Positions 50,222-58,706 of a DNA stretch of 64,000 nt are shown in pieces. Positions within the stretch are counted from its first letter, which is position 1. Every line of letters starts with the position of its first letter. The DNA comes from Comamonadaceae bacterium G21597-S1 (GTDB lineage: Bacteria > Pseudomonadota > Gammaproteobacteria > Burkholderiales > Burkholderiaceae_C): assembly GCA_027214345.1 (NCBI GenBank), contig JAPWHR010000004.1, forward strand, positions 70,001-134,000, written 5' to 3'. The notes below the pieces were generated by a model that ran no database searches, was not told where the DNA came from, and saw only the letters and a program-made list of their open reading frames with translations. Both the position numbers and the translations under genes were made by a program.

Positions 50222-51500
50222 ATCCCAAGCCGCCGTACAGGCCCGCACCGAGCGCTGGAAGGTCCTGCTGGTCGACGACGAGCCGGCCGTCCACGAAGTA
50301 TCTCGGCTGGTGCTGGCCGACATATGCTTCGAAGGTCGGGAAGTCGAACTGCTCAGCGCAAGCTCCGCGGCCGAAGCGCGTGAAGTCTTGTCCCGCAACA
50401 CCGACATCGCGCTGGTGCTGCTCGACGTGGTCATGGAGACCGACGATGCAGGCATGGCGCTGGTGCAATTCATTCGCGGGCACTGCGGGGCGAGAGAGAC
50501 CCAGATCGTCGTACGCACGGGCCAGCCCGGAATGGCGCCCGAGCGGGATGTCGTGCTGCGATACGAAATCAATGGCTATGTCCTGAAGACGGAGTTGAGC
50601 GCGCAGCGGCTGCACTCCATCGTCATCTCGGCGCTAAGAAACTATCGACATGCGCGGTCCCTGCGTAGCGTACTGGGGCCCGATGCGGGGCTCTCGCAAC
50701 TTGCGCGGCGATCAGATGCAGCCCCGGGCGCGCTGGCACTGGAACTGGCAGGCTTGAACGAGAACGAATCGGTCTTGATGCAGGCGCAGCCCGAGATCGT
50801 GCTGGCGTCGAACATGGTCAGTGGCATAGAGCTCGTGCCGCAATGGAAAACAAGTCTGGGCCTGCTGTCGGCTGCCAGGATTTGCGACGCCATGCAGGAG
50901 GGTCCAACGCAGACAAGGATCATGCGATGGATGCTTTCTCAGGCGATCTTCTGGGCCCGTTCCTGGCGAACCAGTGCGGAAGAACCGATCAGGGTTTCCA
51001 TTCCCATTGTCGGGCAATGCCTGGCTTCCCGTGGAGCATTGACAGCCGTCATCGATGCACTCGACGAGGCCGACCTGCCCCGCGGATCGCTCGACTTTCT
51101 GGTCAACGAGGGGACGTGGCTCGGTGGCCATCCCGATTTGAAAGCCGCGGTTGCAGCCCTGCACGAAATGGGCGTGACCTTCACCCTGACCGATTTCGGA
51201 GCGCAGCGGATTGCACTACAGCGTCTGAACCAGCTGGTACCAGACCGATTGAAGATTCATCGCCTGTTCGTAAGAGAGCTCGCAAACGATCCCGATCGAC
51301 TTGCATTGGCGCGCTCACTGATCGCCCTGGCCCATACACTCAAAATCGAAGCCATCGCCGACGGAATCTCTTGCGACAGCGATGCTCAGTTTTTCAAATG
51401 GGAAGGCTGCCAACTGGCACAGGGCGACGCTCTCGCGCCGGCTTGCGCACCTGCAGATGTGACGGAGTTCCTGCGCCACGGCAAAACGTCGGCACACTGA
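50211..51500 (+). CDS. Response regulator with degenerate EAL domain
   Basis: 429 residues from the ATG at 50211, overlapping the kinase stop. The receiver domain (about 15-145) has D-D-E-P and L-L-D-V-V-M-E-T-D-D, as in DUF3369-type regulators. The second half follows the EAL fold but lacks catalytic residues: the E-A-L signature is I-E-L, the D-D-F-G motif is T-D-F-G, L-K-I-D-R-S-F is L-K-I-H-R-L-F, and A-E-G is A-D-G. A c-di-GMP phosphodiesterase activity is therefore unlikely. It may bind nucleotide or protein partners as an output module. Partner of the upstream kinase. Confidence 0.85.
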   Translation: MNPESQAAVQARTERWKVLLVDDEPAVHEVSRLVLADICFEGREVELLSASSAAEAREVLSRNTDIALVLLDVVMETDDAGMALVQFIRGHCGARETQIVVRTGQPGMAPERDVVLRYEINGYVLKTELSAQRLHSIVISALRNYRHARSLRSVLGPDAGLSQLARRSDAAPGALALELAGLNENESVLMQAQPEIVLASNMVSGIELVPQWKTSLGLLSAARICDAMQEGPTQTRIMRWMLSQAIFWARSWRTSAEEPIRVSIPIVGQCLASRGALTAVIDALDEADLPRGSLDFLVNEGTWLGGHPDLKAAVAALHEMGVTFTLTDFGAQRIALQRLNQLVPDRLKIHRLFVRELANDPDRLALARSLIALAHTLKIEAIADGISCDSDAQFFKWEGCQLAQGDALAPACAPADVTEFLRHGKTSAH

Positions 51501-51533
51501 CCCAGACCGCGGCCATTGCGGCGCGACGGGTCA
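51498..51533. terminator. Bidirectional hairpin between the regulator and the fmd genes
   Basis: TGACCC at 51498-51503 pairs with GGGTCA at 51528-51533, enclosing a CCGC/GCGG stem (51507-51510 and 51518-51521). It begins in the regulator stop codon and ends next to the stop of the zinc-ribbon gene on the other strand, an ideal position for a shared terminator. Confidence 0.5.
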
Positions 51534-51534
51534 A

Positions 51535-51777
51535 TCAGCCGCAGCCAGGATGTGCGCAACCGAAGCCGCAGGCAGTGCGCCAGGAACCCCGGGCGCCCGG
51601 CCGACCACCACCGGACGCCAGGCCCAGCAGGTCACCTCCCGCAAGGTACGGGGCCGTAAGTGAACGTCTGGATGGTGCGGCGCAGATGGGGCAAGTCTGC
51701 GCATCGCCCGATTCGGACATCGGACGGAAACGACGAAATCCGCCACACTTTTCGCAGTTGTAATCATAAAGAGGCAT
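51535..51777 (-). CDS. FmdB-family zinc-ribbon protein
   Basis: 80 residues, starting M-P-L-Y-D-Y-N-C-E-K-C-G. The two knuckles C-E-K-C and C-P-I-C form the zinc ribbon of FmdB-like putative regulatory proteins, first described in the Methylophilus formamidase locus. The last part is Gly/Cys-rich (G-C-A-H-P-G-C-G). It is the last gene of the leftward fmd cluster, 62 bases after the channel gene. Role unproven. Confidence 0.82.
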   Translation of the reverse strand: MPLYDYNCEKCGGFRRFRPMSESGDAQTCPICAAPSRRSLTAPYLAGGDLLGLASGGGRPGARGSWRTACGFGCAHPGCG

Positions 51778-51839
51778 ATTCGCGTGTCCCGGTGATTCAA
51801 GTCAGTTCTGGCAAAAACGTGTGGCTCACCCTTCGGCGA

Positions 51840-52352
51840 TCAACTCATCATTCCGCTGAGCAGCAAATATCCGGGAAGCCAACCGGTCAGGATCCCTGTG
51901 ACGAAAGTGACCGCTCCAACAAATTTGGCGATCGGCTTCTGGCCCGCGAGCAGAAGGAAATACAGAAACCACAAGAACGCCCAAGCAGCCCAGCACAATC
52001 CCAACCAGAACCCCCATGTCGTCGTTGCACCCTGAAAGGTTTCAATGGTCACGGGAATGGCGGTGATCGCAACGAACAAGCTGAACCATCCCAGGCCACG
52101 CCCGTCTGCCCCGTTGTAACGATTCAATGCGACCCAGAAATAGGTAAAGGTGAACAGCAGCAGCATCCCGCCTGCCTTGATGGAGCCCAGGTCAGCTCCC
52201 GCGCCAAACACGAGTTGGAGCGCGATCAGCAATGTGATTCCACCCACAAAGACGTCGATCACGGCAATTTCCTTGTCGCCGATCCGACCCAGAAGCCACA
52301 GGCCGTTCAGGCACAACACGGCACCCACGTAAAACAGAGACAGTCCTAACAT
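51840..52352 (-). CDS. amiS: AmiS/UreI family amide or urea channel
   Basis: 170 residues from the ATG at 52352 with AGGAAA upstream. It is almost wholly hydrophobic with about six helices (M-L-G-L-S-L-F-Y-V-G-A-V-L-C-L-N-G, then W-F-S-L-F-V-A-I-T-A-I-P-V, and L-C-W-A-A-W-A-F-L-W-F), the AmiS/UreI pattern. Such channels admit short amides or urea. It follows fmdA after 104 bases that contain a strong hairpin. It supplies formamide to FmdA (inference). Confidence 0.87.
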   Translation of the reverse strand: MLGLSLFYVGAVLCLNGLWLLGRIGDKEIAVIDVFVGGITLLIALQLVFGAGADLGSIKAGGMLLLFTFTYFWVALNRYNGADGRGLGWFSLFVAITAIPVTIETFQGATTTWGFWLGLCWAAWAFLWFLYFLLLAGQKPIAKFVGAVTFVTGILTGWLPGYLLLSGMMS

Positions 52353-52380
52353 TGCAAGTTTCCTCGATGAATTATTGGAA

Positions 52381-52427
52381 TCAGAACGGACCCGGTCCGC
52401 CAAGCTGAAGGCTCCGGGTCCGCCTGA
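52381..52427 (-). promoter_or_regulatory. Intercistronic hairpin between fmdA and amiS
   Basis: CGGACCCGG (52387-52395) and CCGGGTCCG (52414-52422) form a perfect 9-bp stem, extended by TCAG/CTGA at the outer ends (52381-52384 and 52424-52427), with a small AGC/GCT stem in the loop. It lies 30 bases after the fmdA stop. It may lower read-through into amiS or protect the fmdA message. Confidence 0.6.
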
Positions 52428-52456
52428 ACTGCTTGCAGGTAAATCTCGATACGCCT

Positions 52457-53713
52457 TCAGTTGGACGCTTTCGGAACCTGCAATCCCTGTTTCACCTGGT
52501 GAGGGGCACCTTTGGCAGACGGTCGAATGTCGAAGTCGAAGATTGCACGCGGGATGTAGATGGTCGAACACGCATTCGGAATGTCCACCACGCCGGACAG
52601 GCGGCCCTCCACCGGCGCGGAGCCCAGGATCATGTAGGCCTGGATGTCCGTATAGCCGAACTTCATCATGTAATCGATGGCGTGGTTGCAAGCATTCATG
52701 TAGGCCAGCCACGAATCCAGATAACGCTGCTTGCCATTGCTCTCGACCGAGACCCCGGAGAAGGCGATCCACTCGGAGTACTGCGGATCACGATTGCCAG
52801 GCATGAACATGGCGTTTTCCTTGATTCCGTACTTCTCCATGCCGCCCTTGATCAGGTCGACGTGCAGGTCCATGAAGCCCCCCATCTCGATGGCACCGCA
52901 GAAGGTGATCTCGCCGTCACCTTGCGAGAAATGCAGGTCGCCGAACGACAACTTCGCTCCGGGTACGAAGACCGGGTAGAAGACCCGGCTTCCAGCGGTC
53001 AGATTCTTGATGTCCTGGTTACCACCGTTCTCGCGGGGCGGGGCTGTGCGGGCGGCCTCGCTGGCGATGCGGTCGAACTCGGCACCTTTGAGCGAGCCGA
53101 GGATCGCGCTGTCGGCCAGCGGTGGCAGCGCCAGTGGCGGGACGCGCATCGGGTCGGTGGCGATCAACGCCTTCTCGCGCTTCGTCCACTTCGCCAGCAG
53201 CTCAGCCGACGGAGCGGTCCCCATCAAACCGGGATGATGGATGCCGGTATAGGAAACTTCCGGGATATGGCGCGAGGTGGCGACGTCTCCGCGGAAATCC
53301 CATATGACTTTGTAGGCGTCCGGAAAACGTTCGGTGAGGAAGCCGCCTCCGTTGTCGCGTGCAAAGACACCGGTATACCCCCAACCCATGCCGGCATAGT
53401 CGCCGGAATCTTCCTGATCACAGGCATCGATCTCGAGGATGTCGACAATCAGCAGGTCACCTGGCTCGGCGCCCTCGACGTGGAACGGGCCAGACAACAC
53501 ATGGACGCCGGGAAGCGGAGCATTGCGAAGATCGTTCGCCGAGTCGTCGTTCTTGATGGCACCGTCGAACCACTCGCGAATATCGGCACGGAAGACTTCG
53601 CCCGGCTTGATCGTGACTGCGGCAGGAATGTCAGGATGCCAACGGTTGTGTCCGACAATTTTCTGGTCCTTGAATTTCTTGGTGTTGTCTATCGGGAAAA
53701 GATTCTTGGGCAT
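52457..53713 (-). CDS. fmdA: Formamidase (acetamidase/formamidase family)
   Basis: 418 residues, close to the FmdA length of about 410. It begins M-P-K-N-L-F-P-I-D and has the family stretches H-N-R-W-H-P-D-I-P, K-P-G-E-V-F-R, V-L-S-G-P-F-H-V-E-G-A-E-P-G-D-L-L-I-V-D, G-D-L-H-F-S-Q-G-D-G-E-I and C-G-A-I-E-M. It hydrolyses formamide to formate and ammonia in the cytosol. It is encoded between an FmdB-like zinc ribbon upstream and an AmiS channel downstream, the classical formamide locus. The permease-kinase and its regulator converge from the left. Confidence 0.95.
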   Translation of the reverse strand: MPKNLFPIDNTKKFKDQKIVGHNRWHPDIPAAVTIKPGEVFRADIREWFDGAIKNDDSANDLRNAPLPGVHVLSGPFHVEGAEPGDLLIVDILEIDACDQEDSGDYAGMGWGYTGVFARDNGGGFLTERFPDAYKVIWDFRGDVATSRHIPEVSYTGIHHPGLMGTAPSAELLAKWTKREKALIATDPMRVPPLALPPLADSAILGSLKGAEFDRIASEAARTAPPRENGGNQDIKNLTAGSRVFYPVFVPGAKLSFGDLHFSQGDGEITFCGAIEMGGFMDLHVDLIKGGMEKYGIKENAMFMPGNRDPQYSEWIAFSGVSVESNGKQRYLDSWLAYMNACNHAIDYMMKFGYTDIQAYMILGSAPVEGRLSGVVDIPNACSTIYIPRAIFDFDIRPSAKGAPHQVKQGLQVPKASN

Positions 53714-53941
53714 ATGAGACCTCTTTCATTCGTTGATTGATTGGCACTGCGACAAGTGCGGGATGTCTATTCAGGGGTTGCTCGATATCCATCTCCTTTC
53801 ATGCGTTCGGTCAATGCCCGTCGAGACGTGGGCATCCGGATTGCACGGCCATCTGGCGTCGAAGCAGCATCACCGCCCAGGGAGAATCACCAGGGGACCT
53901 GCCCGGTTGACCGCCATCGGCGTCCATTGACCCGACCTCAG

Positions 53942-54229
53942 TCATGGCCTCGGCAGAGAGCGCAAGGCGGGGGTCATCCGGACAGTCCGGTTGGCTGCGC
54001 GCCCTGGCGGAAGCGAACTGACCACCTCTGGTTCGAATCGGCTCTTTTGCGCGCGGTCGATCGCTGCATTCCATCCGCGCTGGGACGTCGATCGCAGCAT
54101 GGGCATCGAAAAGACACGCGTCGACTCGCGGCTGCAAACCGGGCACGGAACGGTCGCAGGGGCCGTTCCAATCGGCCGCATCACCTCGAACTCGCCGTCT
54201 TCGTCACATCGGTATTCGAATATCGCCAT
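53942..54229 (-). CDS. FmdB-like zinc-ribbon protein
   Basis: 95 residues starting M-A-I-F-E-Y-R-C-D-E-D-G-E-F-E-V. The second knuckle C-P-V-C and an S-M-P-M stretch follow the FmdB pattern, but the first pair has only one Cys (C-D-E-D), so metal binding may differ. It is the first gene of the leftward fmd transcript, 228 bases ahead of fmdA. A complex inverted repeat lies 84-115 bases upstream. The remainder after residue 55 is variable and low in motifs. Confidence 0.7.
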   Translation of the reverse strand: MAIFEYRCDEDGEFEVMRPIGTAPATVPCPVCSRESTRVFSMPMLRSTSQRGWNAAIDRAQKSRFEPEVVSSLPPGRAANRTVRMTPALRSLPRP

Positions 54230-54728
54230 CGTGCGTCTCCTTTCAAGCTATGGAGACTGCATGCTGCTGCGATTTCGCTATGGGCGAATCACGTTCAACG
54301 ATGATTCTGTCTACCCAAAATGGGTGAGATACGCTTCACCCATCCGGATGCGAGTCGGTTCAGATCGAGGTCTACGAAGGGCACCCTGGCGCATGTGGCG
54401 CAGCGGTTGGCGTCGGCAGCGTCACGCCGAGCGGCGCATGGATGGCCGCGATGGTTTATCGACCGCATCCCGGGTCAAACCAGAGGACAGCGCTGCGTCA
54501 GTCGGTCACGATATCCAGCGACGACTGACGGGGCCAGGAATGCGCGCACCATCTTGCCAATGAATGCGCGGCTGCGCGATGGCCCCGTGCCCACGCCTTG
54601 CCATGTCAAAGGCCATCGGAAGGCAAAGACGCTCGGATCCGGCGGCTACGGAGCACGGCGTCACACCGGATGCAATGGTGCGAAACGCGAAGAAGAGAAG
54701 GTCGACGTGTGCTAGGTGAAGACGTCGG
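54230..54728. other. Intergenic region upstream of the fmd transcript
   Basis: About 500 bases without a gene I can support. It contains the alternating inverted repeats at 54313-54343. Open frames on the plus strand have poor codon use and no starts. Confidence 0.5.
54313..54343. promoter_or_regulatory. Two overlapping, mutually exclusive inverted repeats
   Basis: ACCCA-AAA-TGGGT (54313-54325) shares its right arm with ATGGGTGA-GATACGCT-TCACCCAT (54320-54343). The two stems cannot form together. It lies upstream of the leftward FmdB-fmdA transcript and could be either an operator with three half sites or an RNA switch or attenuator in its leader. Confidence 0.55.
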
Positions 54729-55859
54729 TCAGGACTGTGGCGAACAGATTCCCGCATGCAGATGGACCAAAGCCATCTGCCCATGGGTGTCGGTCTTCTG
54801 GAAAATCTGCTTCAAGTGGCTACGAACCGTGTTTTCAGACACATTCAAGGACCGCGCGATCGTGGGCAACGGTTGGCCGGCGAAGACCAGTGAGCTGACC
54901 TTGGCCTGCGCCGCCGTCAATTCGTACTGATGCGCAAACGCGCAGGTATTCGGATCGTGCAGTGCATGGCGGCCCCGAACGGTCAGGACGACCAGACCTT
55001 GCCGCGCACCGATCTCGCGCATGAAAACCTGGCCCACAGAACGCGCCACGACGACGACGGGCGGTGCCGGCGGCGTACAGGCCAGCGTCAGCACACTCGG
55101 CGAAACATGCGAGGGGCCACCTTGCGCCACCTGAGCGATTGTCTGTCGCAGCAGACGTTGATCGGCAGGACTCACGGCGACCAGGCCTGAGCCGTCCATG
55201 CGCAGTCCCAGGCCGCCATCGAGCAAAAAATCCGCTGCGGGATTGCGATAGACCGCTTGCCCCTCGGCAGTGACGATCAACACCGGGTTCGCGTCGTGGT
55301 CGCTCAGCGCAAGCAAGCCGCGTGCGAGGTCATCTGCCTCCTGCCAGCGCCAGTGGCTCTCGAGCGATAGCGTGATATGGCCCAGCAAGAGCTTCATTCC
55401 AGCCTTTTCACGCGCGCCGAACTGCCCCTGATTCTCCGCCCGATAGGCCGAAACAAAACAGGCCCCACGCGCTCCTTGAGCCACCACACCGCACAACCGG
55501 TGCAGTAGGTGCCGCGGTCGCAGAAACTCACGGTAGAAATCGGTACGTCGCAGGTCCTTGTTGCTGATCAGGTCCTCGCCCGACATGACCCTGCCAGGCA
55601 CATAGTCTTCGCTCGACAGAAACCAGGGGTTGCGCGCAGAAAACGCCACCATATCCTGACTGAACGACGCGCTGCCTGTAGATTCGAACATGGCCGAATC
55701 GGAGCCTGTGGTGAATTCGTGGTGGCCCAGAGTGACGACGCTGGCATCCAGGTACTCGCATACCTGTTCCAACGCGGCGGGCCATTCGTCGACGTTCACG
55801 CCTGCCGCAGAGATCGATCGCAAAAGCGACATCCGCGGAGGAGAAAATTCATCGAGCAA
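54729..55859 (-). CDS. LuxR-type (helix-turn-helix) transcriptional regulator
   Basis: 376 residues. The N-terminal about 190 residues contain a sensor-like region with many hydrophobic/aromatic residues, and residues about 190-245 resemble a PAS-type fold (A-N-P-V-L-I-V-T-A-E-G-Q-A-V-Y-R-N-P-A). The C-terminal HTH is T-A-A-Q-A-K-V-S-S-L-V-F-A-G-Q and S-L-N-V-S-E-N-T-V-R-S-H-L-K-Q-I-F. There is no receiver domain. It lies directly upstream of the fmd genes in the same direction, so it may control them. The start at 55859 follows from the ATG in the frame. A TTGACA promoter precedes it. Confidence 0.87.
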   Translation of the reverse strand: MLDEFSPPRMSLLRSISAAGVNVDEWPAALEQVCEYLDASVVTLGHHEFTTGSDSAMFESTGSASFSQDMVAFSARNPWFLSSEDYVPGRVMSGEDLISNKDLRRTDFYREFLRPRHLLHRLCGVVAQGARGACFVSAYRAENQGQFGAREKAGMKLLLGHITLSLESHWRWQEADDLARGLLALSDHDANPVLIVTAEGQAVYRNPAADFLLDGGLGLRMDGSGLVAVSPADQRLLRQTIAQVAQGGPSHVSPSVLTLACTPPAPPVVVVARSVGQVFMREIGARQGLVVLTVRGRHALHDPNTCAFAHQYELTAAQAKVSSLVFAGQPLPTIARSLNVSENTVRSHLKQIFQKTDTHGQMALVHLHAGICSPQS

Positions 55860-56345
55860 ACATCGTCCTCCCCATCATGTCGTGTGAAAGCACTGCTGCG
55901 CAGCGACCGTCACGCAAGGCCCTGCCCCGCGATAACTCATCGGTCCAACGAACGCGTTTGAACTCTCGCATTTTCAATATCTGAGTCCGACTGTCAAGTG
56001 TGGCCGCCACGCGTGCCGGCTAGGAGCAGCCAGCTCGGCTCAGGCATGTGCCAGTGCTTGCCACTGCTGCACGGTGCCGCCCGTTCTGAGCCTGCCCGGA
56101 CCGCGGGTGTCGAGGGTCTCCCATCACGCCAGAGGTACCCTCTCATCCTCGGTTGCGCTGGATGATCCTGCCGTTGTCTCTGGCCGTTTCGACGACAAGC
56201 CGACACGGCCGATGCGGGTTGCGCCATGAACTCGGCTTGCGGTCCGGTTGGCAATACCCACAGGACCCGACTTGAGCAGGATGCTTCAACAACACCAGCG
56301 GATCGGGTATCGTGTCCTCACCACGCACTGTCCCCGGACACCGCC
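55860..56345. other. Intergenic region between luxR and the coiled-coil protein
   Basis: About 485 bases with no supported gene. It holds the luxR promoter candidate on the minus strand. Short frames are without codon bias or family resemblance. Confidence 0.45.
55970..55997 (-). promoter_or_regulatory. Candidate luxR promoter
   Basis: On the minus strand TTGACA (55997-55992) is followed after 16 bases by GAAAAT (55975-55970). It lies about 110 bases upstream of the regulator start. Confidence 0.4.
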
Positions 56346-57473
56346 ATGGCCGACCCCTCCCCCCTGCCCCCTGCCCTGATCGCCGCCCTCATCGCTGCCG
56401 GCACATCGCTGCTGGTGGCCGTGATCAGCGCCTTTGCCGCATTCCTGGCGCAGAAGCGTTCGATCGAGAACCAGGCCGAGTTGCAGCGTTACCAGGCGGA
56501 TCTCAAGCGCCTGCAGGCGGAACTCGACGATCGGCGTGCGGAGCGTGATGCGCGGCGGGACTATGAATACGAGGCGCTCAAGCGCATGTACCAGGAGTGT
56601 TCGCCGCTGCTGTTCGTGCTGGTCGAGCAGGCGGGTTCCGCCTGTGGGCGCATCCAGGGGCTGGCGCACACGGCGGCGCAGGGCAATCTCGACGGACCGG
56701 AGTCATGGCTGACGGCCCGGCGTTATCGTTATTACCGGCTGTCGACCGAATACCGCCTGCTGGCGCCGCTGGCCACCCTCAAGCTTCTGCAGCATCGATT
56801 GACGCAGTTCGACCTGTCGCTCGAACCCGGGATCCGGCTCATGTACGGCCTGGCGCGCCACGCAGGCCGGGTGATCGGCGACGACTTCGATCTCGCGCAG
56901 GCGGGCGCAACGCCGCTCGCCTACGAGCCGCACCATGCAGATGCGCATTCGCTGATGCAGACGCAGCCGGCCGTCTACTGGCAACAAGGTGTTCCGCGCG
57001 GCATTCTGGACAACGCGATCGAATCGTTGCTGGTGCGCGAAAGCGGGGCCGCGCCGCGCGTCATGAGTTTCCTGGAGTTCGAACACGCGCGGACGCAGCA
57101 GGACGGGCCCACCCGGAACGCGTTCGAACGTATTGCCTATCTGGTGGTCGACTTCCATCCCCGCAGCCGGCCGGTGTTCTGGCGCGTGCTGCTGGCCACG
57201 GCCGGCATCTACCGCGCATTGATCCGGGTGGCCGACCGCAACACGCAGGACATCGCGTCGCTGAGCGCCGTGGAGCTGCTGGCGACAGTCGATTCCGAGC
57301 GGGCCAGCTTCGACTGGCGCGCAGGCAACAGCAACAACGCCGACGAGAGCCGGGCCATCGAACAGGCACACGCGGCGGTGTCCACCTACCTGAACCAGAC
57401 CGTGGCGCCGACGGTTGCGCGCGACCTTGCAGCGATGGCACAACAGGCCAAGCAGGGTGGCCGAGGGCGCTGA
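56346..57473 (+). CDS. Membrane-anchored coiled-coil protein of unknown function
   Basis: 375 residues from the ATG at 56346 (an upstream extension to 56226 lacks coding character). One membrane helix at about residues 9-34 (L-I-A-A-L-I-A-A-G-T-S-L-L-V-A-V), then a coiled coil to about residue 80 rich in Gln, Glu, Arg and Leu. The rest is a soluble, mostly helical domain with no catalytic motif I can name. It most likely faces the cytoplasm. It is transcribed alone. I do not recognise a family. Confidence 0.75.
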   Translation: MADPSPLPPALIAALIAAGTSLLVAVISAFAAFLAQKRSIENQAELQRYQADLKRLQAELDDRRAERDARRDYEYEALKRMYQECSPLLFVLVEQAGSACGRIQGLAHTAAQGNLDGPESWLTARRYRYYRLSTEYRLLAPLATLKLLQHRLTQFDLSLEPGIRLMYGLARHAGRVIGDDFDLAQAGATPLAYEPHHADAHSLMQTQPAVYWQQGVPRGILDNAIESLLVRESGAAPRVMSFLEFEHARTQQDGPTRNAFERIAYLVVDFHPRSRPVFWRVLLATAGIYRALIRVADRNTQDIASLSAVELLATVDSERASFDWRAGNSNNADESRAIEQAHAAVSTYLNQTVAPTVARDLAAMAQQAKQGGRGR

Positions 57474-57566
57474 ACGGTCATTCGTGTCGCACACGGGCCA
57501 TTCGGCCATGCATCGGGCAAGGCCGTGCACGGGGCCTGTCGCAGCCCTGGCCCGCCCCTCCCCCGG

Positions 57567-58706
57567 TCACATCGACGGATCGATCAGTACCTTCGCGCCG
57601 GTATTGCGCTGGCCATAGAAGGCAATCGCGTCGGCGCTCAGCGCGCCGGCCAGCGACACCGTGCGCGCATAGTGGCTGGCGAACGTGGTCTTGAGTTCGG
57701 CCGCCACGCGTTCGCGCAGCGCCTGGGTCGCGGCGGGCCCGATCTTGTTCAGGAACGGGAACAGCAGCCAGCCACCCACGCTCCAGGCCATGCCGAAGGT
57801 GCGCCGGATCTCGGTCGGGCGCGTGTCCAGGCCGCCATACAGGTAGACCTGCTTGTGCACCGCGGAGCCGTAACGGCTGTATTCCTTGGCGTTGCGGTTG
57901 ATGGCGGCCTCCATGCACTGCAGGATCTGCCCGGCCAGGGTGCCGCCGCCCGTGGCGTCGAAAGCGATGGTGGCGCCGGTGCTTGCCAGCGCGTCGGTCA
58001 GCGCGTCCATGAATCCGGGCGCACTGCTGTCGCACACGTATTTCGCGCCGATGCCGCGCAGCAATGCCGCCTGTTCGGGCTTGCGCACGATGTTGACCAG
58101 CTCGATGCCGTCCTTCTGGCAGATCCGGTTGAGCATCTGGCCCAGGTTGCTGGCGGCGGCGGTGTGCACCAGGGCAGTGTGGCCCTCGCGTTTCATGGTC
58201 TCGACCATGCCCAGCGCGGTCAGCGGGTTGACAAAACACGATGCGCCTTCGGCCGCCGTGGTGCCGGCCGGCAGCGGCAGGCACTGCGCCGCGGGCATGG
58301 CCCGGTACTGCGCGTACATGGCCCCGCCGATGGCAGCCACCGTGCGGCCCAGCAAGGCCTGCGCGGCCGGCGAGGTGCCGGCGCCCACGACCAGGCCGGC
58401 GCCTTCGTTGCCCACCGGCATGCTCTGGCCCAGCCGTGCGGCCAGGCCGGGCATGGCGCGTTCGGGAATACGGGCGGTCACCACCGGCCGGTCGGCACTG
58501 CCGGACACCTGCACGGTGGACAGGTCCGCCGGGCCGAACAGCAGGCCGATGTCCGAAGGGTTGATCGGTGTCGCCTGCACCTGGATCAACACCTCGTCAG
58601 GCCCCGGAACGGGTACGGGCGTGGGCTCCAGGCTGAGCTGCAGGTTGCCGTCGGCCTGTACGAGCGAGCGCAGTTGCAGCGCGGTGGACGGGATGGATGG
58701 GTTCAT
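57567..58706 (-). CDS. Zinc-type (MDR) alcohol dehydrogenase/quinone reductase-like protein
   Basis: 379 residues from the ATG at 58706. It has the MDR N-terminal pattern P-G-P-D-E-V-L-I-Q-V-Q-A-T-P-I-N-P-S-D, then G-N-E-G-A-G-L-V-V, and the cofactor region H-T-A-A-A-S-N-L-G-Q-M-L. The zinc ligands of classical ADHs are not seen, so it fits the quinone reductase/enoyl-reductase subgroup that uses NADPH. The remainder contains F-D-A-T-G-G-G-T-L. Probably reduces enones or quinones in the cytosol. Transcribed alone and convergent with the coiled-coil protein gene. Confidence 0.85.
   Translation of the reverse strand: MNPSIPSTALQLRSLVQADGNLQLSLEPTPVPVPGPDEVLIQVQATPINPSDIGLLFGPADLSTVQVSGSADRPVVTARIPERAMPGLAARLGQSMPVGNEGAGLVVGAGTSPAAQALLGRTVAAIGGAMYAQYRAMPAAQCLPLPAGTTAAEGASCFVNPLTALGMVETMKREGHTALVHTAAASNLGQMLNRICQKDGIELVNIVRKPEQAALLRGIGAKYVCDSSAPGFMDALTDALASTGATIAFDATGGGTLAGQILQCMEAAINRNAKEYSRYGSAVHKQVYLYGGLDTRPTEIRRTFGMAWSVGGWLLFPFLNKIGPAATQALRERVAAELKTTFASHYARTVSLAGALSADAIAFYGQRNTGAKVLIDPSM

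Noticed and set aside
53714-53760. Sigma-54-type TGGCAC element near fmdA
   Set aside because: The matching TTGC half is not at the right spacing, and the orientation is away from fmdA.
53733-53930. Plus-strand frame starting M-I-D-W-H-C-D-K-C-G-M, zinc-ribbon-like at first sight
   Set aside because: Only one C-x2-C pair, no ribosome site, and it lies in the region between fmdA and the FmdB gene on the other strand; probably chance.
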